From QQUK01 sp913009765 (GTDB lineage Bacteria > Zixibacteria > MSB-5A5 > GN15 > FEB-12), in the NCBI GenBank assembly GCA_937900185.1, contig CALCCW010000191.1, forward strand, positions 1 through 5,423: 5,423 bases of DNA, read 5' to 3'. The notes under the pieces are model-generated. The model was not told where the DNA came from, searched no databases, and saw only the letters and a list, made by a program, of their open reading frames with translations. The position numbers and the translations under genes are program-made. How positions within the stretch are numbered: position 1 is the stretch's first letter; every line of letters begins with the position of its first letter. This document shows positions 1 through 5,423 of the stretch, piece after piece.

Positions 1-1546
1 ATATCTCGGCAACACGCCCACCCATGAGCATTGCTAATACCGATTCAAGATATTCCTTAGAATGAGTATGCCGTTCATCCACCGGAAGTGAATGAGTAAC
101 ACCAAGTGACATGCCACGCGGTATGATAGTTACTTTGTGAATAGGGTCAGCTTTTGGCAAAAATTTAGAGACAAGTGTATGTCCTGCCTCGTGATAGGCA
201 ATGACTTTTTTCTCATCTTCGGCTATTACCATAGATTTTCTTACAGTACCCATCATAACTTTATCTTTTGCTTCTTCAAAATCTTCCATAAAAACAGCAT
301 CTTTATCATTGCGAGAGGCAAGCAGAGCAGCTTCGTTGACCATGTTTGCTAAATCAGCACCTGACATTCCGGGAGTTCCTCGTGCAAGAGTATTTAAATC
401 AACATCTCCTGCAATCTTTACTTTGCGGACATGAACTTTTAAAATACCTTCACGACCATTCAAGTCAGGGTTACTGACCACAATTTGTCGATCAAAACGC
501 CCCGGTCGCAATAATGCAGGGTCTAATACATCAGGACGGTTGGTTGCTGCAATAAGAATAACACCTTCATTTGATTCAAATCCATCCATCTCAACAAGTA
601 ACTGATTAAGTGTTTGTTCGCGTTCGTCATGTCCGCCGCCTAAACCGGCACCACGCTGTCGACCGACAGCGTCAATTTCGTCAATAAAGATAATACAGGG
701 AGCGTCTTTCTTACCCTGTTCAAATAAATCCCTGACACGCGAAGCACCAACCCCAACAAACATTTCAACAAAATCAGAACCGGACATAGAGAAAAATGGA
801 ACGCTTGCTTCACCGGCAATAGCTCGGGCAAGTAGTGTTTTACCTGTCCCCGGAGGACCAAGCAGTAAAGCACCTTTTGGAATTTTTCCGCCAAGTTTTT
901 GAAATTTTTCCGGTTCTTTGAGAAATTCTATTATTTCCTGCAGTTCTTCTTTGGCTTCAACAGCACCGGCAACATCTGCAAAAGTTACTTTCGGACGATC
1001 ATCGGAGAGAAGTTTTGCTTTGCTTTTACCAAAGTTAAAGAGACTTTTGGCACCACCACCGCCGCCCTGCATCTGACGAATAAAAAAGAGCCAGATTAAG
1101 ATTAAAATAATCCAAGGTGCCGCAGCAGCCAGATAGGTGAACATATTTGTACTTTGATCTTTGGCAACAATTTTTACACCGGCAGTTTCTAATTTGGAAA
1201 CAAGAATGTAGTTAAAATCAGGAAACGGCATTCGAGTTGCAAATTTAGTGTACGATGCTCCGCTTTTGGAAGACTCAAACTGTTTTGCTTCTTTTAAAAC
1301 ACCGGTAATGTTCCTGTCTTCAAAAGTAACTTCAACAATATTGCTGTTTTCCAGTTCGGATGTAAATTCAGAATACGTTATATCGACATAATCTTTATTT
1401 AAGTCGTCAAATAAAGAATAGGCGATAAACATAATGGCAAAAAGACCAAGCCACATAATTGTAGTTTTTCCAGGACCTTTAAATCCTGAAAAATCTTTAT
1501 TATCACCTTTATTATTTTTTTTATTTTTATTGTTCAAATCAGTCAC
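1..1546 (-). CDS. ftsH: ATP-dependent zinc metalloprotease FtsH, C-terminus cut by window edge
   Basis: FtsH is a membrane-anchored AAA+ protease whose hexamers unfold and degrade misassembled membrane proteins and short-lived regulators. 515 codons are visible. A Lys/Asn-rich N-terminal tail is followed by TM1 (about residues 30-46), a periplasmic or extracytoplasmic FtsH_ext domain, TM2 (about 136-157) and a Gly-rich linker (QGGGGGA). The AAA+ domain has Walker A GPPGTGKT (230-237), Walker B IIFIDEID with D289/E290, and the second region of homology ending LRPGRFDR with arginine fingers R347-R353. The protease zinc motif HEAGH is at 452-456. The third zinc ligand, an Asp roughly 75-80 residues later in E. 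coli FtsH, falls outside the window, as do about 130 further residues judged by the usual family length. The GTG start is chosen because GGAG lies 5 bases upstream and an in-frame TGA lies a little further upstream with no other start between. It is the last visible gene of the channel-tilS-hpt-ftsH run. The identification is certain; only the exact start carries slight doubt. Confidence 0.97.
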   Translation of the reverse strand, partial: MTDLNNKNKKNNKGDNKDFSGFKGPGKTTIMWLGLFAIMFIAYSLFDDLNKDYVDITYSEFTSELENSNIVEVTFEDRNITGVLKEAKQFESSKSGASYTKFATRMPFPDFNYILVSKLETAGVKIVAKDQSTNMFTYLAAAAPWIILILIWLFFIRQMQGGGGGAKSLFNFGKSKAKLLSDDRPKVTFADVAGAVEAKEELQEIIEFLKEPEKFQKLGGKIPKGALLLGPPGTGKTLLARAIAGEASVPFFSMSGSDFVEMFVGVGASRVRDLFEQGKKDAPCIIFIDEIDAVGRQRGAGLGGGHDEREQTLNQLLVEMDGFESNEGVILIAATNRPDVLDPALLRPGRFDRQIVVSNPDLNGREGILKVHVRKVKIAGDVDLNTLARGTPGMSGADLANMVNEAALLASRNDKDAVFMEDFEEAKDKVMMGTVRKSMVIAEDEKKVIAYHEAGHTLVSKFLPKADPIHKVTIIPRGMSLGVTHSLPVDERHTHSKEYLESVLAMLMGGRVAEI

Positions 1547-1551
1547 ACAAA

Positions 1552-1555
1552 CTCC
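1552..1555 (-). promoter_or_regulatory. Shine-Dalgarno site of ftsH (decides GTG start)
   Basis: GGAG on the minus strand lies 5 bases before the GTG at 1544-1546. The next Met codon in the ftsH frame (M31) lies at the first membrane helix and would remove the cytoplasmic tail, so this site supports GTG as the true start. Confidence 0.7.
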
Positions 1556-1587
1556 ACATAATTTTAATATTTCAATTCAACTTAACA

Positions 1588-1593
1588 ATTATA
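1588..1593 (-). promoter_or_regulatory. Candidate -10 box of an ftsH promoter
   Basis: A perfect TATAAT on the minus strand sits in the 89-base spacer between hpt and ftsH, which would give a leader of about 35 bases. The -35 position 17 bases upstream reads TGAATA, only 3 of 6 matches to TTGACA, so the promoter is incomplete by sigma70 rules. ftsH could have its own promoter as well as readthrough from hpt. The region is AT-rich, so a chance match is possible. No clear terminator hairpin was seen after hpt. Confidence 0.35.
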
Positions 1594-1635
1594 CAACACT
1601 TACGAAAATATATTCAGGAAATGGTCAACTTTATT

Positions 1636-2187
1636 TTATTTGTCAATTAATTTCCCTATAAATGGCAAATTACGGTATTTTTGAGTATTATCCAACCCAA
1701 AACCGATAATAAATTCATTTCCTAAGGTAAATCCTTTATATTTTATATCAAGCTTTACTTGATGGCTTCTTGGTTTATCAATAAGTGTAACAAACTCTAT
1801 AGAGGCAGGTTCCATTTTATGGAATTCTTTTAAGATAGTTTCTGCAGTTCTGCCGGAATCAACCACTCCCTCAACAATAAGAATATGTCTGTTTTTTAAA
1901 GGAATAGGAACAGCAGAGATAAAGTCAATTTTTTTTCCCTGTTTCTCTCCACTTTTATATGATGATGCTGAGACGAACTCAATTTCCAAAGGAGATTTTA
2001 TCGTCCGAACAAGATCAGACATAAATATAAAACAACCTTTTAGCACACCAATCACAAGCGGATTTTTAGCTTTATAATCCTTAGATATTTCGCTGCCCAA
2101 TTCAGAAATTCGTTTTGAGATAACTTTATTTTCAAGGAGCAGTTCAAAAGATTTTTTTTCTGTACTATTTTCTCTGTTTACATTCAA
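1636..2187 (-). CDS. hpt: Hypoxanthine phosphoribosyltransferase (purine salvage)
   Basis: This cytosolic type I phosphoribosyltransferase converts hypoxanthine (and usually guanine) plus PRPP to IMP (GMP) and pyrophosphate. The 183 residues match the family length. Visible elements are the pyrophosphate loop VLKGC (48-52), the flexible-loop motif SSYKSG (75-80), the PRPP-binding motif ILIVEGVVDSG (102-112), the base-binding LIDKP (135-139), and EFIIGFGLD (158-166), where F159 and D166 correspond to the purine-stacking and Mg-binding positions, followed by KYRNLPFIGKL. The PRPP motif is unusual: the normal E-D acidic pair is E106-G107, while the presumed catalytic D110 is kept. The TTG start is preferred because GAGG lies 9 bases upstream, an in-frame TAG lies two codons upstream, and no ATG follows before the conserved fold. 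It overlaps the 3' end of tilS by 23 bases, which suggests coupled translation. Product assignment is firm, but guanine versus hypoxanthine preference cannot be read from the sequence. Confidence 0.95.
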   Translation of the reverse strand: MNVNRENSTEKKSFELLLENKVISKRISELGSEISKDYKAKNPLVIGVLKGCFIFMSDLVRTIKSPLEIEFVSASSYKSGEKQGKKIDFISAVPIPLKNRHILIVEGVVDSGRTAETILKEFHKMEPASIEFVTLIDKPRSHQVKLDIKYKGFTLGNEFIIGFGLDNTQKYRNLPFIGKLIDK

Positions 2188-3547
2188 TTTCTAAAACCTC
2201 AACAGTATTTTTGTCAACTTTAACCCTGTCGTCAATTTGGTGTCCGATAATCCATATAACTCTATTTTGGTCAGCCAAAACAGGGACTTCATCACGGAAC
2301 AAGCAATGTATCTTTTTATCTGTAAGATAGTTACCTATTTTCTTTGTTCCCTGCATTCCAAAAGGGCGGAAACGGTCGCCATCTTCAATAGAACGAATAT
2401 ACAACGGCTTATTAATTTTAGCCAAATCAAAACGCCCAATCATACCGTTTTTATTGTTTCTCAAAGATGCAGCAATTTTTGTCCGCACTCGACTTTCAAC
2501 AATATAGTTTAATTTTTTCAGATAGCAAGAATCGGATAAAGAGAGTTTTTGTTTAAATGTAAGTCTTTTTCGAGGAGACAATATTACCAGTTCATCGGAA
2601 ATATGCATCTCTAATTTTTGGGGAATAGACAATGCTTTTTTATTTAAAAGAATCGCATTGATAAGCCTATCGACGGTTGCTTTGTTTGGAAATACATTAT
2701 TCTGCGATAGAACGGCTATACATTGACGTAAAATTCGTCTTTGTACCCATTGGTCACACTGTAAAAATAAATTTTTTTTTAGCAAAATTTTATATCCGAC
2801 AGACACCGATACTATTTTTTTTATTTTTTTTTGGACTATTGAATCAAGAAACAATTCTTCCTCTGAAATTGTTTCGGATAGATTTAAAATAGCCCTTTCG
2901 ACAGATTGATTCAAATTTGTTTTTAAAAGAGGAATGAGTGTATTGCGAATATAATTTCTTTTATATACTGATTCATAATTAGATTTATCTTCGCAATATT
3001 TTAGTTTTTGGAAGTCTATATACGAAAGTATTTCATCTTTTGAAATTTCAAGCAGCGGTCTGATAAACATATCACGTTTTGATGGAATCCCTTTGAGTCC
3101 GGTTTTGCCGGTACCTCGAAAAATACGAAAAAGTATTGTTTCAACTTGGTCATTTTGGTGATGCCCTAAAGCAACTTTAGTATACGCATATTCATTTGCA
3201 AGTGTTTCAAAAAGTTGATAACGGAATTCACGGGCGGTTTCTTCTATACCTTTTTTATTTTTTTTCGCAAGAGCAGCTATATCAACAGATGCAAGATGCA
3301 ACTCTATATCTAAAGAATCGCAGAGTTTTTGACAAAAGATTTCCTCTTTTATTGCTTCATTTTTTCGCAGTTGATGATTGAGATATACTGCTGACACACT
3401 CAGATTCATTTTTTTGCGAAGTCTTGATAAGAGATGAAGCAAAGCGACAGAGTCTGCCCCACCCGATAAAGCAACTAAGATAGAATCATTTTGGGTTATA
3501 AGAAAATTCTTCTCATAAAATTTAATAAATTTCGGCAATAAGTCCAT
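2165..3547 (-). CDS. tilS: tRNA(Ile)-lysidine synthase TilS
   Basis: TilS is an essential cytosolic enzyme that uses ATP to attach lysine to C34 of the CAU-anticodon tRNA-Ile. This turns the tRNA into an AUA reader charged with Ile. Counting from the ATG at 3547, the protein has 460 residues. The N-terminal PP-loop ATPase carries SGGADS (28-33), LNHQLR (56-61), EETAREFRY (102-110) and GHHQNDQVETILFRIFRGTG (128-147). Then come EDKSN (186-190) and YKRNYIRN (195-202), an all-helical middle domain, and the TilS C-terminal domain from about 386 with GDRFRPFGMQGTKKIG. The reading frame opens further upstream to 3643, but that extension overlaps the channel gene. The ATG at 3547 gives the usual distance of about 25 residues to the PP-loop. 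No strong Shine-Dalgarno site precedes it. It begins 49 bases after the channel stop codon and overlaps hpt, so it is probably part of one transcript. The Asn in HHQND replaces the first of two frequent Asp residues; the second is kept. Confidence 0.95.
   Translation of the reverse strand: MDLLPKFIKFYEKNFLITQNDSILVALSGGADSVALLHLLSRLRKKMNLSVSAVYLNHQLRKNEAIKEEIFCQKLCDSLDIELHLASVDIAALAKKNKKGIEETAREFRYQLFETLANEYAYTKVALGHHQNDQVETILFRIFRGTGKTGLKGIPSKRDMFIRPLLEISKDEILSYIDFQKLKYCEDKSNYESVYKRNYIRNTLIPLLKTNLNQSVERAILNLSETISEEELFLDSIVQKKIKKIVSVSVGYKILLKKNLFLQCDQWVQRRILRQCIAVLSQNNVFPNKATVDRLINAILLNKKALSIPQKLEMHISDELVILSPRKRLTFKQKLSLSDSCYLKKLNYIVESRVRTKIAASLRNNKNGMIGRFDLAKINKPLYIRSIEDGDRFRPFGMQGTKKIGNYLTDKKIHCLFRDEVPVLADQNRVIWIIGHQIDDRVKVDKNTVEVLEIECKQRK
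2197..2200 (-). promoter_or_regulatory. Shine-Dalgarno site of hpt inside tilS
   Basis: GAGG on the minus strand is 9 bases before the TTG at 2185-2187. It lies within the last codons of tilS, so ribosomes finishing tilS would pass directly over it. It is the main evidence for a TTG start. Confidence 0.6.
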
Positions 3548-3596
3548 AAAAGAACATACCAAAACAATATAGAAAAATCGACAATAATCTATAGAA

Positions 3597-4616
3597 TTAT
3601 GTGAAAGATTTTGATATACTTTCCATACTGTCTTGATGACCAATCAAAACGATAATATCATCAGTATCTAAAATAACATTAGGTCCGGGAGCAATAATCA
3701 TCTCCTGTTGTTGTTTTTTGATACCAATAATTGTGACGCCAAAATCTTGTTTTAAGTTTGAGTCTTTCAAACTTTTTCCGGACAAAGACGATTCATCTGG
3801 GATTCTCATTTCTTCTATCGTCAGTCCGCTTTCTCCTAAAGAAGTAGAATGCATGAAGTCAACAACATTTGGTCTGAGACTTGCCATCGCCATTCTAATT
3901 CCTCCTAAGACATGCGGAGTTACAACATGGTCGGCACCGGCTCTTTTGAGTTTTATTATACCTTCTTCATAATCCGCTCTTCCGATTATATGTAAATTTT
4001 TATTCATAAATCTGGCGGTTAATGTAAGGTAAACGTTTTGGGCTTCATCGGGAAGAGTTGAGATAAGAGTATTGGCAGATTCTATTCCTGCTTTTCGTAA
4101 AACTTCGTCTTCGGTCGCCTCGCCTTGAATAAATAGAATAGAGTCTTTGTATAGCTCCGGAATAGAGTCGATATCTTTTTCAATTACAACAAATGGAACA
4201 TTTTTTTTTTGAAATTCTATAGCAACTTGTCTGCCGACACGACCGTAACCTGCAATAATATAATGGTTTGTCATTTTCGATATCTTCCTTTCCATTTTTT
4301 TTCTCCCATAAATTTCATTAAACTGACCCTCCATGACAAGCTGTCCTAAAACAGTCACTACAAACCCGGTAAACATAACTCCAAAAAGAATGAGGAATAT
4401 GACAAATATTTTACCCGCAAAATGCAACGGTGCTACCTCGCCAAAACCAACAGTAGAAAGAGTAATAATTGTCATATAAAGAGCATCAAGGGGATTGAGA
4501 TTTTCAATTATCATAAACCCAACCATCCCAATAACAATAATTAAGGACAGCCCGACAAAAGCAAGCAGGAGTTTTTGGGTAGAAGTCATATGTCCATTAA
4601 GTTTATTTGTTTTCAT
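3597..4616 (-). CDS. Two-TM potassium channel with RCK (TrkA-N/TrkA-C) domain, MthK-like
   Basis: This is a predicted inner-membrane potassium channel whose cytosolic RCK domains gate the pore on ligand binding. The 339 residues are close to MthK in length and order. TM1 is at about 16-37. A pore helix follows, with the selectivity filter TVGFGE (55-60) in place of the commoner TVGYGD. TM2 is at about 68-94, then a charged linker (about 95-115). The RCK N-lobe begins at YIIAGYGRVG (119-128), a GxGxxG Rossmann loop, with acidic E/D at the end of the second strand (VVIEKD). A TrkA-C lobe runs from about residue 270 (MRIPDESSLSG) to the end. The first ATG is used; it lacks a clear Shine-Dalgarno site, and M10 at 4589 is an alternative preceded by GGA. 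It is first in the minus-strand run and divergent from vanZ. Ligand (Ca2+, nucleotide or other) cannot be read from the sequence. A full two-lobed RCK fused to the pore argues against a TrkA-only subunit. Confidence 0.93.
   Translation of the reverse strand: MKTNKLNGHMTSTQKLLLAFVGLSLIIVIGMVGFMIIENLNPLDALYMTIITLSTVGFGEVAPLHFAGKIFVIFLILFGVMFTGFVVTVLGQLVMEGQFNEIYGRKKMERKISKMTNHYIIAGYGRVGRQVAIEFQKKNVPFVVIEKDIDSIPELYKDSILFIQGEATEDEVLRKAGIESANTLISTLPDEAQNVYLTLTARFMNKNLHIIGRADYEEGIIKLKRAGADHVVTPHVLGGIRMAMASLRPNVVDFMHSTSLGESGLTIEEMRIPDESSLSGKSLKDSNLKQDFGVTIIGIKKQQQEMIIAPGPNVILDTDDIIVLIGHQDSMESISKSFT
4293..4307 (-). promoter_or_regulatory. Candidate internal translation start for a free RCK subunit
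   Basis: Inside the channel gene, GGGAG (4303-4307) lies 7 bases before an in-frame ATG (4293-4295, residue M108). It is a better Shine-Dalgarno site than the one at the gene's own start. M108 falls in the linker just before the RCK domain. A second in-frame ATG, M115, follows a GGAAG sequence. In MthK, an internal start at Met107 is known to supply free RCK subunits for the octameric gating ring. Use of this site here is inferred by analogy. Confidence 0.5.
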
Positions 4617-4703
4617 ATGTAAGTAATTTATGTGTAAATATATTTTTATCTACAAAAACTTTCTATTTTGATTTTTTGAGTTGAGTTTTAGTTGACCATA
4701 CAG
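4617..4703. promoter_or_regulatory. Divergent AT-rich intergenic region between channel gene and vanZ
   Basis: About 75-110 bases, depending on the vanZ start, must hold the promoters of both divergent genes. Toward the channel gene the best I can see is TTGTAG, a 17-base spacer and CATAAA, a weak match. Toward vanZ, TTGACC at 4692-4697 resembles a -35 box, but no good -10 follows at 16-18 bases. AAATATATTT (4636-4645) is a palindrome typical of AT-rich spacers. No convincing regulator site was found. Confidence 0.35.
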
Positions 4704-5141
4704 ATGAAATTATGTACTAACATAATTAACATGATACAGCAAAGACAAAAACCCAATAGAAGAGCAAATTTCTTCATTTATCATTTACCGGTTATTTTAT
4801 ATGCTGCCGCTATAATAGTTCTGTCATCCTTGTCTCATTTAAAGACTCCTGAGATACGATTTTTAGCTTTTGATAAAATTGCTCATTTTTTTGAGTACGC
4901 TATTTTTGCTTTTTTGGCAGTACGCTCATTTTTACATATTTCTGTAAAAATATCTGAGGAAAAAGCCTTCCTCTTTACATCGTTATTTATTGTCATATTT
5001 GCGATATTTGATGAATATTTTGTGCAAACTCTTTCACATCGGAACTCTTCTGTATACGATTTACTGTCTGATGTGGGTGGTGCTTTTTTATTATTGACTG
5101 TTCTCAGAATTTTTAACAAAAAAAAAGGTAAAAAGAAATAG
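4704..5141 (+). CDS. VanZ-family small integral membrane protein
   Basis: The VanZ family is named after a teicoplanin-resistance protein, but most members are small membrane proteins of unknown biochemical role. The same fold appears in many bacteria without glycopeptide resistance, so resistance should not be inferred. Numbering here is from an upstream TTG at 4692. Four hydrophobic segments lie at about 29-47, 62-82, 93-111 and 121-141. The family signature residues are present: SSLSH after helix 1, FDKIAHFFEYAIFAFL (60-75), then DEYFVQ (107-112) followed by HRNSSVYDLLSDVGGA (116-131). A Lys-rich tail with an A9 run in the DNA ends the protein. The start is uncertain. TTG at 4692, ATG at 4704 and ATG at 4731 are in frame, none with a good Shine-Dalgarno site. 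ATG 4704 is listed, while 4731 would give the shortest N-terminal tail. It is the only plus-strand gene and is not part of the tilS operon. Confidence 0.85.
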   Translation: MKLCTNIINMIQQRQKPNRRANFFIYHLPVILYAAAIIVLSSLSHLKTPEIRFLAFDKIAHFFEYAIFAFLAVRSFLHISVKISEEKAFLFTSLFIVIFAIFDEYFVQTLSHRNSSVYDLLSDVGGAFLLLTVLRIFNKKKGKKK

Positions 5142-5142
5142 A

Positions 5143-5167
5143 TTTTGCAAACGCAAAGTTTGGAAAA
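5143..5167. terminator. Imperfect hairpin just after vanZ, possible weak terminator
   Basis: TTTTGCAAAC and GTTTGGAAAA form ten-base arms with one mismatch around a 5-base loop, starting two bases after the vanZ stop codon. No T-run follows on the plus strand, so it is a poor intrinsic terminator for vanZ. Read from the minus strand it is followed by a T-rich stretch, so it could stop transcription arriving from the right. Confidence 0.3.
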
Positions 5168-5179
5168 CCCTTTAACAGC

Positions 5180-5207
5180 TTGACATTTTAGCATCTTTAT
5201 CTATATT
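5180..5207 (+). promoter_or_regulatory. Near-consensus sigma70-type promoter pointing right
   Basis: TTGACA (5180-5185), a 16-base spacer and TATATT (5202-5207) match the sigma70 consensus at 11 of 12 positions. Transcription would start near 5214 and run rightward, away from vanZ, toward a gene lost at the contig end. It is the strongest promoter match in the window. The AT-rich background raises the chance of false matches, but the complete -35 box makes this one credible. Confidence 0.5.
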
Positions 5208-5266
5208 AGTAACGGTTTATGACAGTTCTTGCTAATTCCTTTTTTCAAGAGTCTGTTTTTTAAAAT

Positions 5267-5290
5267 ATTGGTCATACCAATTTGGTATGA
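5267..5290. repeat. Nested palindromes next to the adapter junction, operator-like
   Basis: Two overlapping inverted repeats are seen: ATTGGT-CAT-ACCAAT (5267-5281) and TCATACCAA-T-TTGGTATGA (5272-5290), both perfect. They share the half-site ACCAA. The core TGGT-NNN-ACCA has the form of operators bound by FadR-type GntR regulators, and it lies about 55 bases downstream of the rightward promoter start. However, the outer palindrome ends exactly where adapter begins, so it might be a fold-back artefact of library making. Confidence 0.4.
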
Positions 5291-5356
5291 AGATCGGAAG
5301 AGCACACGTCTGAACTCCAGTCACACTGATATATCTCGTATGCCGTCTTCTGCTTG
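5291..5356 (+). other. Illumina TruSeq indexed adapter (synthetic, not genomic)
   Basis: The stretch is a complete, error-free TruSeq indexed adapter. It starts AGATCGGAAGAGCACAC (5291-5307) and continues through CTCCAGTCAC (5315-5324). The barcode ACTGATAT (5325-5332) is, to my knowledge, TruSeq index 25. It ends with the flow-cell sequence finishing TGCCGTCTTCTGCTTG (5341-5356). Sequence up to 5290 is the insert; everything from here on comes from read-through and should be trimmed. Confidence 0.98.
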
Positions 5357-5384
5357 AAAAAAAAAATATTAATAATTTATCTAA
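5357..5384. other. Poly-A read-through tail and AT-rich filler after adapter
   Basis: Ten A residues directly follow the adapter end, as happens when a read runs past the end of the library molecule. Eighteen AT-rich bases follow, of unknown origin. They should not be treated as linked to the genome on the left. Confidence 0.8.
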
Positions 5385-5423
5385 AGATCGGAAGAGCACA
5401 CTGTCTTTTTATTATCACACTTC
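5385..5423 (+). other. Second, partial adapter copy plus unassignable tail
   Basis: AGATCGGAAGAGCACAC (5385-5401) repeats the first 17 bases of the same adapter. After it the sequence departs: an extra T, then GTCT as in the adapter, then T-rich sequence to the end. This looks like a low-quality read or a misassembled extension of adapter-containing reads. No gene is present. Confidence 0.92.

Noticed and set aside
640..1099. Open frames on both strands within ftsH (640-894 minus, 899-1099 plus)
   Set aside because: They lie inside the conserved AAA+ region of ftsH in other frames and show no recognisable domain; they are shadows of the real gene.
1538..1558. Six-codon open frame (ATG to TGA) overlapping the ftsH start, possible leader peptide
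   Set aside because: It has no Shine-Dalgarno site of its own and no attenuator-like structure follows; it is probably incidental.
1621..1630. AGTTGACCAT upstream of ftsH repeated at 4690-4699 upstream of vanZ
   Set aside because: Identical 10-mers are expected by chance in a window of this size and base composition, and neither copy has a -10 box at the right distance.
3548..3643. 32-residue N-terminal extension of tilS upstream of the ATG at 3547
   Set aside because: It overlaps the end of the channel gene, begins with a non-conserved stretch, and would put the PP-loop about 60 residues in, against the usual 20-28.
4704..5141. Glycopeptide (teicoplanin) resistance function for the VanZ-family gene
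   Set aside because: No other van genes are present, and family membership alone does not predict resistance.
4883..5194. Minus-strand open frame opposite vanZ
   Set aside because: It is antisense to the VanZ signature motifs, has low-complexity content and no family resemblance.
5291..5423. The repeated 17-base element at 5291 and 5385 as a CRISPR-like or transposon-end repeat
   Set aside because: The repeat is the start of the Illumina TruSeq adapter, and the first copy continues through the index and flow-cell sequence.

Overview
The window is an AT-rich bacterial chromosome fragment at the end of an assembly contig. Four genes lie head to tail on the minus strand, in transcription order: an MthK-type two-helix potassium channel with an RCK domain (3597-4616), tilS (2165-3547), hpt (1636-2187) and ftsH (1546 down to base 1, cut by the window edge). 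One gene, a small VanZ-family membrane protein (about 4704-5141), is transcribed divergently on the plus strand. The tilS-hpt-ftsH order is a well-known conserved bacterial block. Usable Shine-Dalgarno sites precede ftsH (GGAG before a GTG start) and hpt (GAGG before a TTG start). The lineage cannot be fixed from these genes alone. The protein sequences look like those of a low-GC bacterium outside the best-known model groups, and I do not name a phylum.

Layout: 1-1546 is ftsH without its C-terminal end. 1547-1635 is a short spacer with a good -10 box for ftsH. hpt and tilS overlap by 23 bases, so they are probably translationally coupled. tilS starts 49 bases after the channel gene ends. 4617-4703 is the short AT-rich divergent intergenic region. 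After vanZ, 5142-5290 holds a hairpin, a near-consensus sigma70 promoter pointing right, and nested palindromes. It probably led into another gene that is missing here.

From 5291 onward the sequence is not genomic. 5291-5356 is a complete Illumina TruSeq indexed adapter whose barcode reads ACTGATAT, which I recognise as TruSeq index 25. A run of ten A follows, then 18 AT-rich bases, then a second partial copy of the same adapter at 5385-5401. The right end is therefore an untrimmed library artefact, and genomic annotation should stop at 5290.

Functionally, the minus-strand block combines housekeeping functions: tRNA-Ile lysidinylation (TilS), purine salvage (Hpt) and membrane-protein quality control (FtsH), preceded by a potassium channel. 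I found no new defence, mobile or otherwise undescribed system. The biological points most worth a second look are in the channel gene. It has a strong internal Shine-Dalgarno and ATG just before the RCK domain, matching the internal start known in MthK. It also has an A10 tract where slippage by one base in either direction would end the protein after the pore. A third point is the loss of the second acidic residue in the HPRT PRPP-binding motif.
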